NCBI GenBank assembly: GCA_900767375.1
Contig: CAAFYX010000029.1
Location: 1 to 5,833 of the forward strand
Length of the DNA stretch: 5,833 bases
Direction of reading: 5' to 3'
From: Rikenellaceae bacterium
Lineage (GTDB): Bacteria > Bacteroidota > Bacteroidia > Bacteroidales > UBA932
The notes beneath the pieces are model-generated. The model made no database searches, was not told the origin of the DNA, and was given only the letters and a program-made list of their open reading frames with translations. Shown piece after piece: positions 1 through 5,833 of this stretch. The position numbers were made by a program, and so were the translations under genes. The stretch's first letter is position 1, and each line of letters begins with the position of its first letter.

Positions 1-1
1 C

Positions 2-847
2 GACCGCAAGCTGGTTCTCCGTTCCGACGGCACTTCCGTATATATCACCCAGGACCTCGGCACCGCAGAAAGGCGTTTCAGCGAGCACAGGCTCGACTCC
101 CACGTCTATGTGGTCGGTGACGAGCAGAACTATCATTTCCAGGTGCTCAAGCTCATCCTCAAGAAGCTCGGCTTCGACTGGTCCGACCAGATCTACCATC
201 TTTCCTATGGAATGGTGGAGCTCCCGGAGGGCAAGATGAAGTCCCGCGAGGGCACGGTAGTGGATGCGGACGACCTCATCGAGAAGATGTACGAGGAGGC
301 GAAGGCCACTTCCGAGGAGTCCGGCAAGCTCGAAGGCGTATCCGAGGAAGAGAAGGAGAAACTCTATCGTATGATAGGCCTCGGCGCGCTCAAGTACTTC
401 ATCATCAAGGTGGATCCTCGCCGCAAGATGCTCTTCAACCCTAAGGAGTCCATCGATTTCAACGGCAATACCGGTCCGTTCATCCAGTACACCCACGCCC
501 GCATCCGCAGTATCCTGCGCAAGGCTGACGAGAAGGGCATCTCCCACAGCGCTTCCGACCTCGCCTCCGGCGTGGAGCTCAGCGCCAAGGAGATCCGCCT
601 CATCAAGCTTCTGAACACCTACCCTCAGAAGATTGCGGACGCCGCAGCCGAACTGTCTCCTGCCATCATCGCAAACTATGCCTACGATCTGGCCAAGGAG
701 TTCAATCAGTACTATCACGACACTCCTATCCTCAAGGAAGAGAATGCAGCCGTCCTTCAGATGCGCCTTGTCCTTCTCCAGACCCTCGCTTCGGTCCTCG
801 TGAAGGCCACCGCCATCCTCGGCTTCCAGCTTCCTGAGAGAATGTAA
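2..847 (+). CDS. argS: Arginyl-tRNA synthetase, C-terminal half (5' end outside window)
   Basis: This cytoplasmic class I synthetase charges tRNA-Arg with arginine using ATP. The reading frame is open from base 2 and gives 281 residues before TAA at 845-847, about half of the usual 550-600 residue enzyme; the N-terminal HIGH motif lies upstream of the window. Seen here: the end of the Rossmann catalytic core with GDEQNYH (116-136), the KMSKS-equivalent loop KMKSREG (233-253) that binds ATP, and the DALR anticodon-binding helical domain starting near NTGPFIQYTHARIRS (467 onward) and running to the stop. The protein ends in PERM, a typical ArgS C-terminus. The first ATG in the window, at 110, is internal and is not the start. 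Nothing looks broken. The stop is followed after 5 bases by an inverted-repeat element. Identification is by motif recognition and is secure. Confidence 0.97.
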   Translation, partial: DRKLVLRSDGTSVYITQDLGTAERRFSEHRLDSHVYVVGDEQNYHFQVLKLILKKLGFDWSDQIYHLSYGMVELPEGKMKSREGTVVDADDLIEKMYEEAKATSEESGKLEGVSEEEKEKLYRMIGLGALKYFIIKVDPRRKMLFNPKESIDFNGNTGPFIQYTHARIRSILRKADEKGISHSASDLASGVELSAKEIRLIKLLNTYPQKIADAAAELSPAIIANYAYDLAKEFNQYYHDTPILKEENAAVLQMRLVLLQTLASVLVKATAILGFQLPERM

Positions 848-852
848 TCTTG

Positions 853-980
853 TCGCCGGTACCAGTATTGCCTTCTAAAACTTCCGCTTCGCTCCATCCC
901 TCCCAGCCTGAGGCTGGGCCCCTCCCGTTCACGAGGCCACGGGCGGCCACGGTTTTCGAAGACAACACTGGTACCGGCGA
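853..980. repeat. 128-bp palindromic element with 29-bp inverted ends (MITE-like or REP-like)
   Basis: The two ends, 853-881 and 952-980, are reverse complements over 29 positions with only three mismatches (at 867, 871 and 876). The outer 14 bp (853-866 with 967-980) are perfect and each arm carries CCGGTACC or its complement GGTACCGG. The core holds a perfect 7-bp hairpin, CCCAGCC-TGA-GGCTGGG (902-918), flanked by the direct repeat CCCTCCC (898-904 and 920-926), and a second direct repeat GGCCACGG (935-942 and 945-952). No convincing protein is encoded: short open frames on both strands cross it with no family resemblance. As RNA it would fold into a long stem with an inner hairpin just behind argS, so it could also end or stabilise that transcript. 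Inference: a dispersed non-coding repeat. Copy number cannot be judged from a single locus. Confidence 0.75.
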
Positions 981-984
981 ATAT

Positions 985-1005
985 CTGTCCCAACGGACGG
1001 TTTAT
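985..1005 (+). terminator. Possible weak intrinsic terminator of argS
   Basis: CTGTCC (985-990), loop CAAC (991-994) and GGACGG (995-1000) form a 6-bp stem including one G-U pair, followed by TTTAT (1001-1005). The stem is short and the U tract is interrupted, so this is only a candidate. Its place, after argS and before ygiQ on the same strand, suits an argS terminator, although the palindromic element at 853-980 lies between it and the argS stop. Confidence 0.35.
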
Positions 1006-1034
1006 CAGTGCACATCGATTTTGTCCTTAATTTG
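1001..1034 (+). promoter_or_regulatory. Weak candidate promoter for ygiQ
   Basis: TTAATTTG at 1027-1034 matches the Bacteroidota -7 consensus TAnnTTTG at all but one fixed position. The only upstream partner at about the right distance is TTTA (1001-1004), a poor match to the -33 TTTG element; TTTTG at 1019-1023 is too close to serve. Transcription from here would begin only a few bases before the ATG at 1044, giving almost no leader. Treat this as tentative. Confidence 0.2.
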
Positions 1035-1043
1035 TAGGATTAT

Positions 1044-2765
1044 ATGCCGGAGAACTATATGATACCGACTTCCGCGAAGGAGGTGGAGAGACTGGGATGG
1101 GATTACATCGATGTGATCCTGTTTACCGGTGACGCCTTTGTGGACCATCCGAGTTTCGGTACGGCGTGTATTGCCCGGTATCTGCAGAAACATGGCTACA
1201 GGGTTGCGGTCGTGCCGCAGCCGAACTGGAGGGACGACCTCCGTGACTTCAGAAAGCTCGGAGAGCCGCGCCTTTATTTCGGAGTGAACTCCGGAGCCAT
1301 GGACTCGATGGTGAACCACTACACCGCCGGCAAGCGTCTCCGCCATGATGACGCATACACTCCCGAAGGCAAGTTCGGACAGCGTCCGGACCGCGCTGTT
1401 ACCGTATATACGAAGATCCTCAAGCAGCTGTTCCCTGACATTCCGGTAGTTATCGGAGGCATAGAAGCATCTCTCAGACGTGTCACCCACTATGATTATT
1501 GGGACGATGTCCTGATGCCTTCCATCCTTGTGACCAGCGGAGCCGACTGGCTGTGCTACGGAATGGGCGAGCGGCCGATGCTCGAGCTCACCAGAGCCAT
1601 CGAGGCCGGCCGCAACCTCCGCGACATCCGCCGTATCCCCCAGCTTGCATTCCGCATGACAGGACAGCCCAAGGCCAGGGAAGGAGTGCTCATGCTCCGC
1701 TCCTTCGAGCAGTGCATGGCTGACAGGAAGGCATTCGCCGAGAACTTCCACCTGATCGAGACCCACGCCAACATGCTCCATCCCGACCCCATCATCGAGC
1801 CTGTCGGAGACGGATACATACAGATCAACCCGCCGTACGCGCCGGCCACCACGGAGGAGATGGACTCCTTCTGGGACCTGCCGTTCACAAAGCTGCCTCA
1901 CCCGAGGTACAAGGACAAGCGCATACCGGCCTACGACATGATAAAGTTCTCCATCAACACCCATCGCGGGTGTTTCGGAGGGTGTAATTTCTGCACCATC
2001 GCCGCCCACCAGGGCAAGTTCATCCAGTCCCGCTCGGAGGACTCCATCTGCCGCGAGGCCAGGGCTCTGAACGACCTCCCGGGCTTTGCCGGCAATATCT
2101 CCGACCTGGGCGCGCCTACGGCCAATATGTACGGGATGGGCGGCAAGGACAAGGAAGCCTGCGCCATCTGCAGGCGCAAGTCCTGCCTCTTCCCGCAGCC
2201 TTGCCGCAACCTTGACCGCTCGCATAAGCGGATACTCGGACTCTATGACCGCGTACTCTCAATAAAGGGCATCAAGCACGCCTACATCGGCAGCGGCATC
2301 CGCTACGATCTGTTCCTCGACGAAAAGGGCTTCCTGGATGAAACTTCCAGGGAGTATTTCAAGGAACTTGTCCTCAGGCATACCTCCGGCCGGCTCAAGG
2401 TCGCTCCGGAGCATACCGAGGACCACGTCCTCCAGTACATGGCCAAGCCTTCGTTCCGCCTCTTCGAGGTCCTTCGCAGGGAGTTCGACAGCATCACGCG
2501 TCAGGCTGGACTCCGTACGGGGATAGTACCGTACTTTATCTCATCCCATCCCGGGTGCACGGCCAAGGATATGGAAAGCCTCTCCCGCCATCCTGCCCTG
2601 AAGGGCATCTGGATGGATCAGGTGCAGGATTTCATGCCTACTCCGATGACCGTTTCGTCGGTGATGTTCTATACCGGGCTTGACCCTCGGACGATGAAAC
2701 CGCTGTTCGTGGAGAGGGACATGGAAAGGAAAAAAGCCCAAAAATCGTTTTTTTTCAAAAAATAG
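1044..2765 (+). CDS. ygiQ: YgiQ-family radical SAM protein (UPF0313)
   Basis: A 573-residue cytoplasmic iron-sulfur protein of the YgiQ/UPF0313 family, whose reaction is not established. The N-terminal radical-SAM-associated domain (roughly residues 1-300) shows the family blocks GWDYIDVILFTGDAFVDHPS (from residue 18) and GGIEASLRR (138-146). The 4Fe-4S binding triad CxxxCxxC is Cys310, Cys314 and Cys317, within GCFGGCNFC. A second cysteine group follows at 373, 376, 381 and 387, and KVAPEH (452-457) belongs to the radical SAM core. The C-terminal part, after about residue 510, corresponds to the DUF3362 tail, here short and ending KSFFFKK; it is shorter than the 739-residue E. coli protein but, as far as I recall, normal for Bacteroidota. 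ATG at 1044 has a weak AGGA at 1036-1039; ATG at 1059 (residue 6) has GGAG six bases upstream and is a credible alternative start. It stands apart from argS and appears to be transcribed on its own. Confidence 0.95.
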   Translation: MPENYMIPTSAKEVERLGWDYIDVILFTGDAFVDHPSFGTACIARYLQKHGYRVAVVPQPNWRDDLRDFRKLGEPRLYFGVNSGAMDSMVNHYTAGKRLRHDDAYTPEGKFGQRPDRAVTVYTKILKQLFPDIPVVIGGIEASLRRVTHYDYWDDVLMPSILVTSGADWLCYGMGERPMLELTRAIEAGRNLRDIRRIPQLAFRMTGQPKAREGVLMLRSFEQCMADRKAFAENFHLIETHANMLHPDPIIEPVGDGYIQINPPYAPATTEEMDSFWDLPFTKLPHPRYKDKRIPAYDMIKFSINTHRGCFGGCNFCTIAAHQGKFIQSRSEDSICREARALNDLPGFAGNISDLGAPTANMYGMGGKDKEACAICRRKSCLFPQPCRNLDRSHKRILGLYDRVLSIKGIKHAYIGSGIRYDLFLDEKGFLDETSREYFKELVLRHTSGRLKVAPEHTEDHVLQYMAKPSFRLFEVLRREFDSITRQAGLRTGIVPYFISSHPGCTAKDMESLSRHPALKGIWMDQVQDFMPTPMTVSSVMFYTGLDPRTMKPLFVERDMERKKAQKSFFFKK

Positions 2766-2775
2766 GATGATTGTC

Positions 2776-2806
2776 TATGGACTTTCACTTTTTTAGCTTA
2801 ATATTG
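2776..2806 (+). promoter_or_regulatory. Candidate Bacteroidota-type promoter for the small acidic protein gene
   Basis: TAATATTG at 2799-2806 matches TAnnTTTG at all but one fixed position. TATG at 2776-2779 is a 3-of-4 match to the -33 TTTG element, with a 19-base spacer, which is within the usual range. The expected start of transcription would be near 2813, giving a leader of about 35 bases that is rich in A and has no Shine-Dalgarno sequence, as is common in this phylum. The whole 2766-2849 gap is clearly AT-richer than the surrounding genes, which supports a regulatory role. Confidence 0.4.
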
Positions 2807-2849
2807 CACCACGAAAGAAATATAGAAGAACTTAAGCAAGAAATCGATT

Positions 2850-3218
2850 ATGAAAATAGATACTAGAAAAAGGCACGTGGTAAGTTTTGAGAATATGTCC
2901 GATGAGGTGGCTGCCATTTTTTCTGAAAAGTACCCGAAAGGCTTCAATGACTATCTCCCTGATCTCATAAAGTATACCAAGCCTGACGGCACCCCGTTCT
3001 ATGCCGTCACCATCGAGACCCCGGACTCCATTTACCTGGTGAAGATCAAGGTCCAGACTGATGACCTCGATGACATCGAAAGATGGCTTGAAGGCGAGGA
3101 GGAGGCTGAGGCTGAGTCAGTGGCCGGAACTTCCGGAAGCTCCGGTTCCGAAGGAGAGACCCTTCCTGACGACAACATCTCCCAGTATGGTGGGGACGAC
3201 GATTCAGCAGACGCATAA
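2850..3218 (+). CDS. Small conserved-looking protein of unknown function with acidic tail
   Basis: A 122-residue soluble protein with no signal peptide or membrane segment. Residues 1-70 look like a compact folded domain: a basic start (KIDTRKRH, 2-9), a helix-like stretch with EKYPKGF (26-32), then alternating hydrophobic strands around FYAVTIE (50-56) and IYLVKIKV (61-68). Residues 71-122 are a low-complexity tail with 19 Asp/Glu against one Arg, broken by a Ser/Gly-rich stretch (93-102), so it is probably disordered. From memory, similar short proteins with this head and an acidic tail occur across Bacteroidales, but I know no function. The ATG at 2850 follows an A-rich leader and a candidate promoter; a strong terminator follows the stop after 19 bases, so it is probably a single-gene transcript. 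Coding is supported by normal composition and the sharp head/tail architecture. The acidic tail could suggest binding to a basic partner or nucleic-acid mimicry, which is pure inference. Confidence 0.85.
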   Translation: MKIDTRKRHVVSFENMSDEVAAIFSEKYPKGFNDYLPDLIKYTKPDGTPFYAVTIETPDSIYLVKIKVQTDDLDDIERWLEGEEEAEAESVAGTSGSSGSEGETLPDDNISQYGGDDDSADA

Positions 3219-3237
3219 TTCATATCCACAATAATCC

Positions 3238-3264
3238 AGTCGTCCCTTGCCGGACGACTTTTTT
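3238..3264 (+). terminator. Intrinsic terminator just upstream of the clc start
   Basis: AGTCGTCC (3238-3245), loop CTTGCC (3246-3251) and GGACGACT (3252-3259) form a perfect 8-bp stem, followed by five more T residues (3260-3264). This is a textbook Rho-independent terminator for the small acidic protein gene. It ends five bases before the ATG of clc at 3270, so it may instead or also act as an attenuator for the clc-tex transcript. Confidence 0.85.
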
Positions 3265-3269
3265 CGTAC

Positions 3270-5039
3270 ATGGCGGCAAAGAGCATCCGGTCATTATTCA
3301 GCAACATGCAGGAGAGGAACAAACTTCTGCTGATGTCCCTTGTCGTGGGTGTCTCCTGCGGTCTGGCCGCAGTCGCCCTGTCCACTCTGATCCACTGGAT
3401 ACAGCATTTCCTTTCCGGTGTCCTCCACGGTGACAGCAGACCTGTCCTGTATCTGCTCCTTCCCGGACTCGGAATGCTCATCTCCCTGCTCATCGTCAGG
3501 TACGTTATCAAGGACAATATCAGCCACGGAGTGACGAAGGTCCTTGTCGCTGTCTCCAAGAACGAGTCCAGGATCAAGCCCCACAACACCTGGTCCTCCA
3601 TCCTCACGAGCGCCATCACCATCGGATTCGGCGGCTCCGTCGGAGCCGAGGCTCCGATAGTCTATACCGGAGCCGCCATCGGCTCCAATTTCGCGCGCCT
3701 CGCAGGTCTTTCCCACAGGAGCATGACCATTCTGATCGGCTGTGGCGCCGCCGGTGCCGTTGCCGGCATCTTCAAGGCCCCTCTGGCCGGCGTGCTCTTC
3801 ACTCTGGAAATATTGCTCTTCAACATATCGATGAACTCCATGACCCCGCTGCTGCTCTCGACTGTGTCTGCTACGGTGGTGTCATATCTGTTCCTCGGCT
3901 CGTCCCTTCCTTTCCAGTGCACTCTGACCCCGTTCTCCATGGGCAATATCCCGTTCTACGTGATACTGGGCATAGTGTCGGGATTCTTCTCCCTGTATTT
4001 TACCAGGATGACCCTTCGGCTGGAGGACAGGATCGCGAGGATGGACAATTGTTATGTAAGGTGGGCGGTGTGCGCCGCCTGTCTGGGACTGCTGGTATTC
4101 CTTTTCCCGCCGTTGTACGGTGAGGGCTACCAGTCCCTCGGCGCACTTCTCAACGGTGAGACCATCACCGTCGACGGCGGGTCACCATTGTCCTTGCTCC
4201 TGAAATGGAGCTGGGGAGTGCCGCTGTTCTTCCTGCTCATCCTTTTCCTGAAGGTGTTCTCCATGACGATGACCAACTCCGGCGGGGGAGTGGGCGGCAC
4301 CTTCGGTCCGACCCTTTTTGTGGGTGCCATCGCCGGTTTCGTGGTGGCCAGGGTCATCAACCTCCTCCTTGCCGGAGTGGGTGTCTCCGTCCCGGAGCAG
4401 AACTTCGTGCTTGTGGGTATGGCGGCTCTGATGGCCGGCGTGATGCATGCCCCGATGACGGCGATCTTCCTTATCGCCGAGATCACCGGTGGCTACGATC
4501 TTTTCCTTCCGCTGATCATTGCATCCGCCTTGTCGTTCGCTACGACGAGGATTTTCGAAAAATATTCGATATATACGAAGCGTATCGCCCAGACCGGCGA
4601 ACTGCTGACCCACGACAACGACCAGGCCGTGCTGACCCTTCTCAAGACACGCGACCTTGTCCGCGACAAGTACCCTCGCGTGAACCGTGACGACACTCTG
4701 GGAGAGTTCGTGGATGTCATTTCCGGCAGCGATGCCCAGGTATTTGTCGTCCTCGACTCCGAGCAGCGTCTGCAGGGACTGGTTGAAATGGACAGGATCA
4801 GAAAACTGATGTTCCAGACGGACAAGTATCAGATTATGCATGTCTACGATTTCATGGAGGCTCCGCAGGAGACGGTGCTTATCGATGAACAGATGGAAAG
4901 CGTAATGGCCAAGTTCGAGCGCAGCGGCGCCTGGAGGCTGCCGGTCGTGGACGATGAAAGGAGGTATGTCGGTTTCGTGTCCAAGTCGAGGATACTGTCG
5001 GCCTATCGTCAGGAACTTAAAGAAATATCACAGGATTGA
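3270..5039 (+). CDS. ClC-family anion channel/transporter with C-terminal CBS pair
   Basis: A 589-residue inner-membrane protein of the ClC family, which moves chloride or other anions either as a channel or in exchange for protons. Residues about 19-440 are strongly hydrophobic and carry the family signatures: ISHGV (84-88) at the first anion-site motif, normally GSGIP, so His86 stands where the chloride-binding Ser usually is; GAEAP (125-129) in place of GREGP, keeping the gating glutamate as Glu127; GTFGP (343-347) matching GxFxP; and Tyr435, the likely counterpart of the anion-coordinating Tyr near the end of the membrane part. In LAGVLFTLEILLF, Glu180 is kept but the next position, the internal proton glutamate of E. 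coli ClcA, is Ile181. Two CBS domains follow (about 460-513 and 526-580), which usually bind adenine nucleotides and regulate transport. ATG at 3270 leaves about 18 residues before the first helix; Met13 (3306) is an alternative. It overlaps tex by one base. Confidence 0.93.
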   Translation: MAAKSIRSLFSNMQERNKLLLMSLVVGVSCGLAAVALSTLIHWIQHFLSGVLHGDSRPVLYLLLPGLGMLISLLIVRYVIKDNISHGVTKVLVAVSKNESRIKPHNTWSSILTSAITIGFGGSVGAEAPIVYTGAAIGSNFARLAGLSHRSMTILIGCGAAGAVAGIFKAPLAGVLFTLEILLFNISMNSMTPLLLSTVSATVVSYLFLGSSLPFQCTLTPFSMGNIPFYVILGIVSGFFSLYFTRMTLRLEDRIARMDNCYVRWAVCAACLGLLVFLFPPLYGEGYQSLGALLNGETITVDGGSPLSLLLKWSWGVPLFFLLILFLKVFSMTMTNSGGGVGGTFGPTLFVGAIAGFVVARVINLLLAGVGVSVPEQNFVLVGMAALMAGVMHAPMTAIFLIAEITGGYDLFLPLIIASALSFATTRIFEKYSIYTKRIAQTGELLTHDNDQAVLTLLKTRDLVRDKYPRVNRDDTLGEFVDVISGSDAQVFVVLDSEQRLQGLVEMDRIRKLMFQTDKYQIMHVYDFMEAPQETVLIDEQMESVMAKFERSGAWRLPVVDDERRYVGFVSKSRILSAYRQELKEISQD

Positions 5040-5833
5040 TGAAAGACATATACGTAAAGCATGTGGCCTCGCTTCTGGGGCTGAAGGACTGGCAGATCGA
5101 GAACTGTGCCCAGATGTTCGAGGATGGTGACACCATCCCCTTTATCAGCCGTTACCGCAAGGAACGCACCGGCGGGATGGATGACTCTGAAGTGGTTTCG
5201 GTCAAGCACTGGGTGGACGTTTTCGCCGAAATGGAGAAGAGGAAGGGGACCGTCATCGAGACCATCGAAGGACTCGGAAAGATGACTCCGGAGCTCCGCT
5301 CTTCCATCGACTCCTGTGTAAACGCCAATGAACTGGAGGATATCTATCTCCCATATCGTCCCAAGAGGCGCACGCGCGCAACCATCGCCCGCGAAGCGGG
5401 CCTGGAGCCGCTGGCTGACAGGATGTTCAATGTCCGCGGCGTAGTGGACCCCGCTTCCGACGCTAAGAAATATGTCGGGGACAAGGTCGCCAGTGTCGAG
5501 GATGCTCTCTCCGGAGCCCGCGACATCATCGCCGAGAGGCTCAGCGAGACCTCGTCTGTCCGTGACACCCTCAGAAGGATATACCGCAGCAGAAGGGTTT
5601 GCTCCAAGGCTACCAAGGCCGCCAAGGAAAGCCAGGATGCTGCGAAATACCGCACGTATTTCGATTTCTCCATGCCTGTCGACAGGATCCCTTCGCATAA
5701 CCTCCTGGCCATGCTCAGGGCTGAGAACGAAGGCTTCCTCAGTGTCTCCATCGATGCTGACGGCGAGAAATGCTCAAACAAGATATATTACGATTTCTGT
5801 CAGGAGCATTCATACCCTTCGAAACTTCTGGCC
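5039..5833 (+). CDS. tex: Tex/YhgF RNA-binding transcription accessory protein, N-terminal part (3' end outside window)
   Basis: Tex is a cytoplasmic nucleic-acid-binding protein linked to transcription elongation and RNA handling. 265 residues are present with no stop up to the window edge, about a third of the usual 700-780. Seen: the Tex N-terminal helical domain with IPFISRYRKERTGGMDD (33-49), LEDIYLPYRPKRRTRATIAR (99-118) and GLEPLAD, and later DAAKYRTYFDFS followed by RIPSHNLLAMLRAENEGFL (from about residue 200), which leads towards the YqgF-like nuclease-fold domain. The helix-hairpin-helix and S1 domains expected at the C-terminus lie beyond the window. The start ATG (5039-5041) shares its A with the TGA stop of clc (5037-5039), a TGATG arrangement that implies co-transcription and translational coupling. 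No promoter is visible for tex alone. Identification is by family motifs and is secure. Confidence 0.95.
   Translation, partial: MKDIYVKHVASLLGLKDWQIENCAQMFEDGDTIPFISRYRKERTGGMDDSEVVSVKHWVDVFAEMEKRKGTVIETIEGLGKMTPELRSSIDSCVNANELEDIYLPYRPKRRTRATIAREAGLEPLADRMFNVRGVVDPASDAKKYVGDKVASVEDALSGARDIIAERLSETSSVRDTLRRIYRSRRVCSKATKAAKESQDAAKYRTYFDFSMPVDRIPSHNLLAMLRAENEGFLSVSIDADGEKCSNKIYYDFCQEHSYPSKLLA

Noticed and set aside
853..980. CRISPR array or attachment site
   Set aside because: There are only two inverted arms, not regularly spaced direct repeats, and no cas, integrase or tRNA gene is nearby.
848..1043. T-box, riboswitch or other leader RNA upstream of ygiQ
   Set aside because: The structured part is a symmetric inverted repeat next to argS, and no conserved leader motif that I know is visible.
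850..1062. Small plus-strand open frame through the palindromic element, and minus-strand frames at 732-968 and 757-993
   Set aside because: They arise from the GC-rich inverted repeat; they run into argS or the ygiQ start and have no family resemblance.
1005..2225. Long open frame of 406 codons on the minus strand
   Set aside because: It lies antisense to ygiQ, whose protein shows clear family motifs. The minus-strand translation resembles no family I know and looks like the usual mirror of a GC-rich gene.
2729..2756. A/T hairpin at the end of ygiQ as an intrinsic terminator
   Set aside because: Only one G-C pair supports the stem and its T run is consumed by pairing, so it would be too weak to call.
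4182..4841. Minus-strand open frame of 219 codons, and a plus-strand frame at 4205-4690
   Set aside because: Both overlap clc in other frames. The products are rich in His/Arg/Gly or Pro/Arg/Asp, typical of frame shadows in GC-rich coding DNA.
5009..5698. Open frame of 229 codons on the minus strand
   Set aside because: It is antisense to tex, which is unmistakable by motifs; the minus-strand product has no recognisable features.

Overview
The window reads as ordinary chromosomal core sequence from a fairly GC-rich member of the Bacteroidales (Bacteroidota). Reasons: the protein sequences of ArgS, YgiQ and especially the ClC transporter look like the Bacteroidota versions; start codons lack strong Shine-Dalgarno sequences and one is preceded by an A-rich leader; and the candidate promoters resemble the Bacteroidota -7 consensus (TAnnTTTG) rather than TATAAT. 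Genus cannot be fixed from the sequence alone.

Layout, all genes on the + strand: the 3' half of argS (arginyl-tRNA synthetase, 2-847, open at the left edge); a 196-bp gap (848-1043) filled mostly by a 128-bp element with 29-bp inverted ends (853-980) and then a small terminator-like hairpin (985-1005); ygiQ, a radical SAM protein of the UPF0313 family (1044-2765); an AT-rich gap with a candidate promoter; a small conserved-looking protein of unknown function with a strongly acidic tail (2850-3218); a clear intrinsic terminator (3238-3264); a ClC-type anion transporter with tandem CBS domains (3270-5039); and the 5' part of tex, an RNA-binding transcription accessory protein (5039-5833, open at the right edge). 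No gap exceeds 200 bp.

The genes do not form one obvious pathway. argS serves translation, ygiQ is an iron-sulfur radical SAM protein of unknown reaction, the ClC protein moves anions across the inner membrane, and Tex acts on RNA and transcription complexes. clc and tex share one base (stop/start overlap) and are almost certainly co-transcribed and translationally coupled. A strong terminator hairpin ends only five bases before the clc start, so clc-tex expression probably depends on read-through or attenuation, or on a promoter that I could not identify.

I see no defence system, phage, CRISPR array, insertion sequence with a transposase, tRNA or rRNA. The least explained sequence is the palindromic element between argS and ygiQ, which looks like a non-coding repetitive or MITE-like element and may have been inserted between argS and its terminator.
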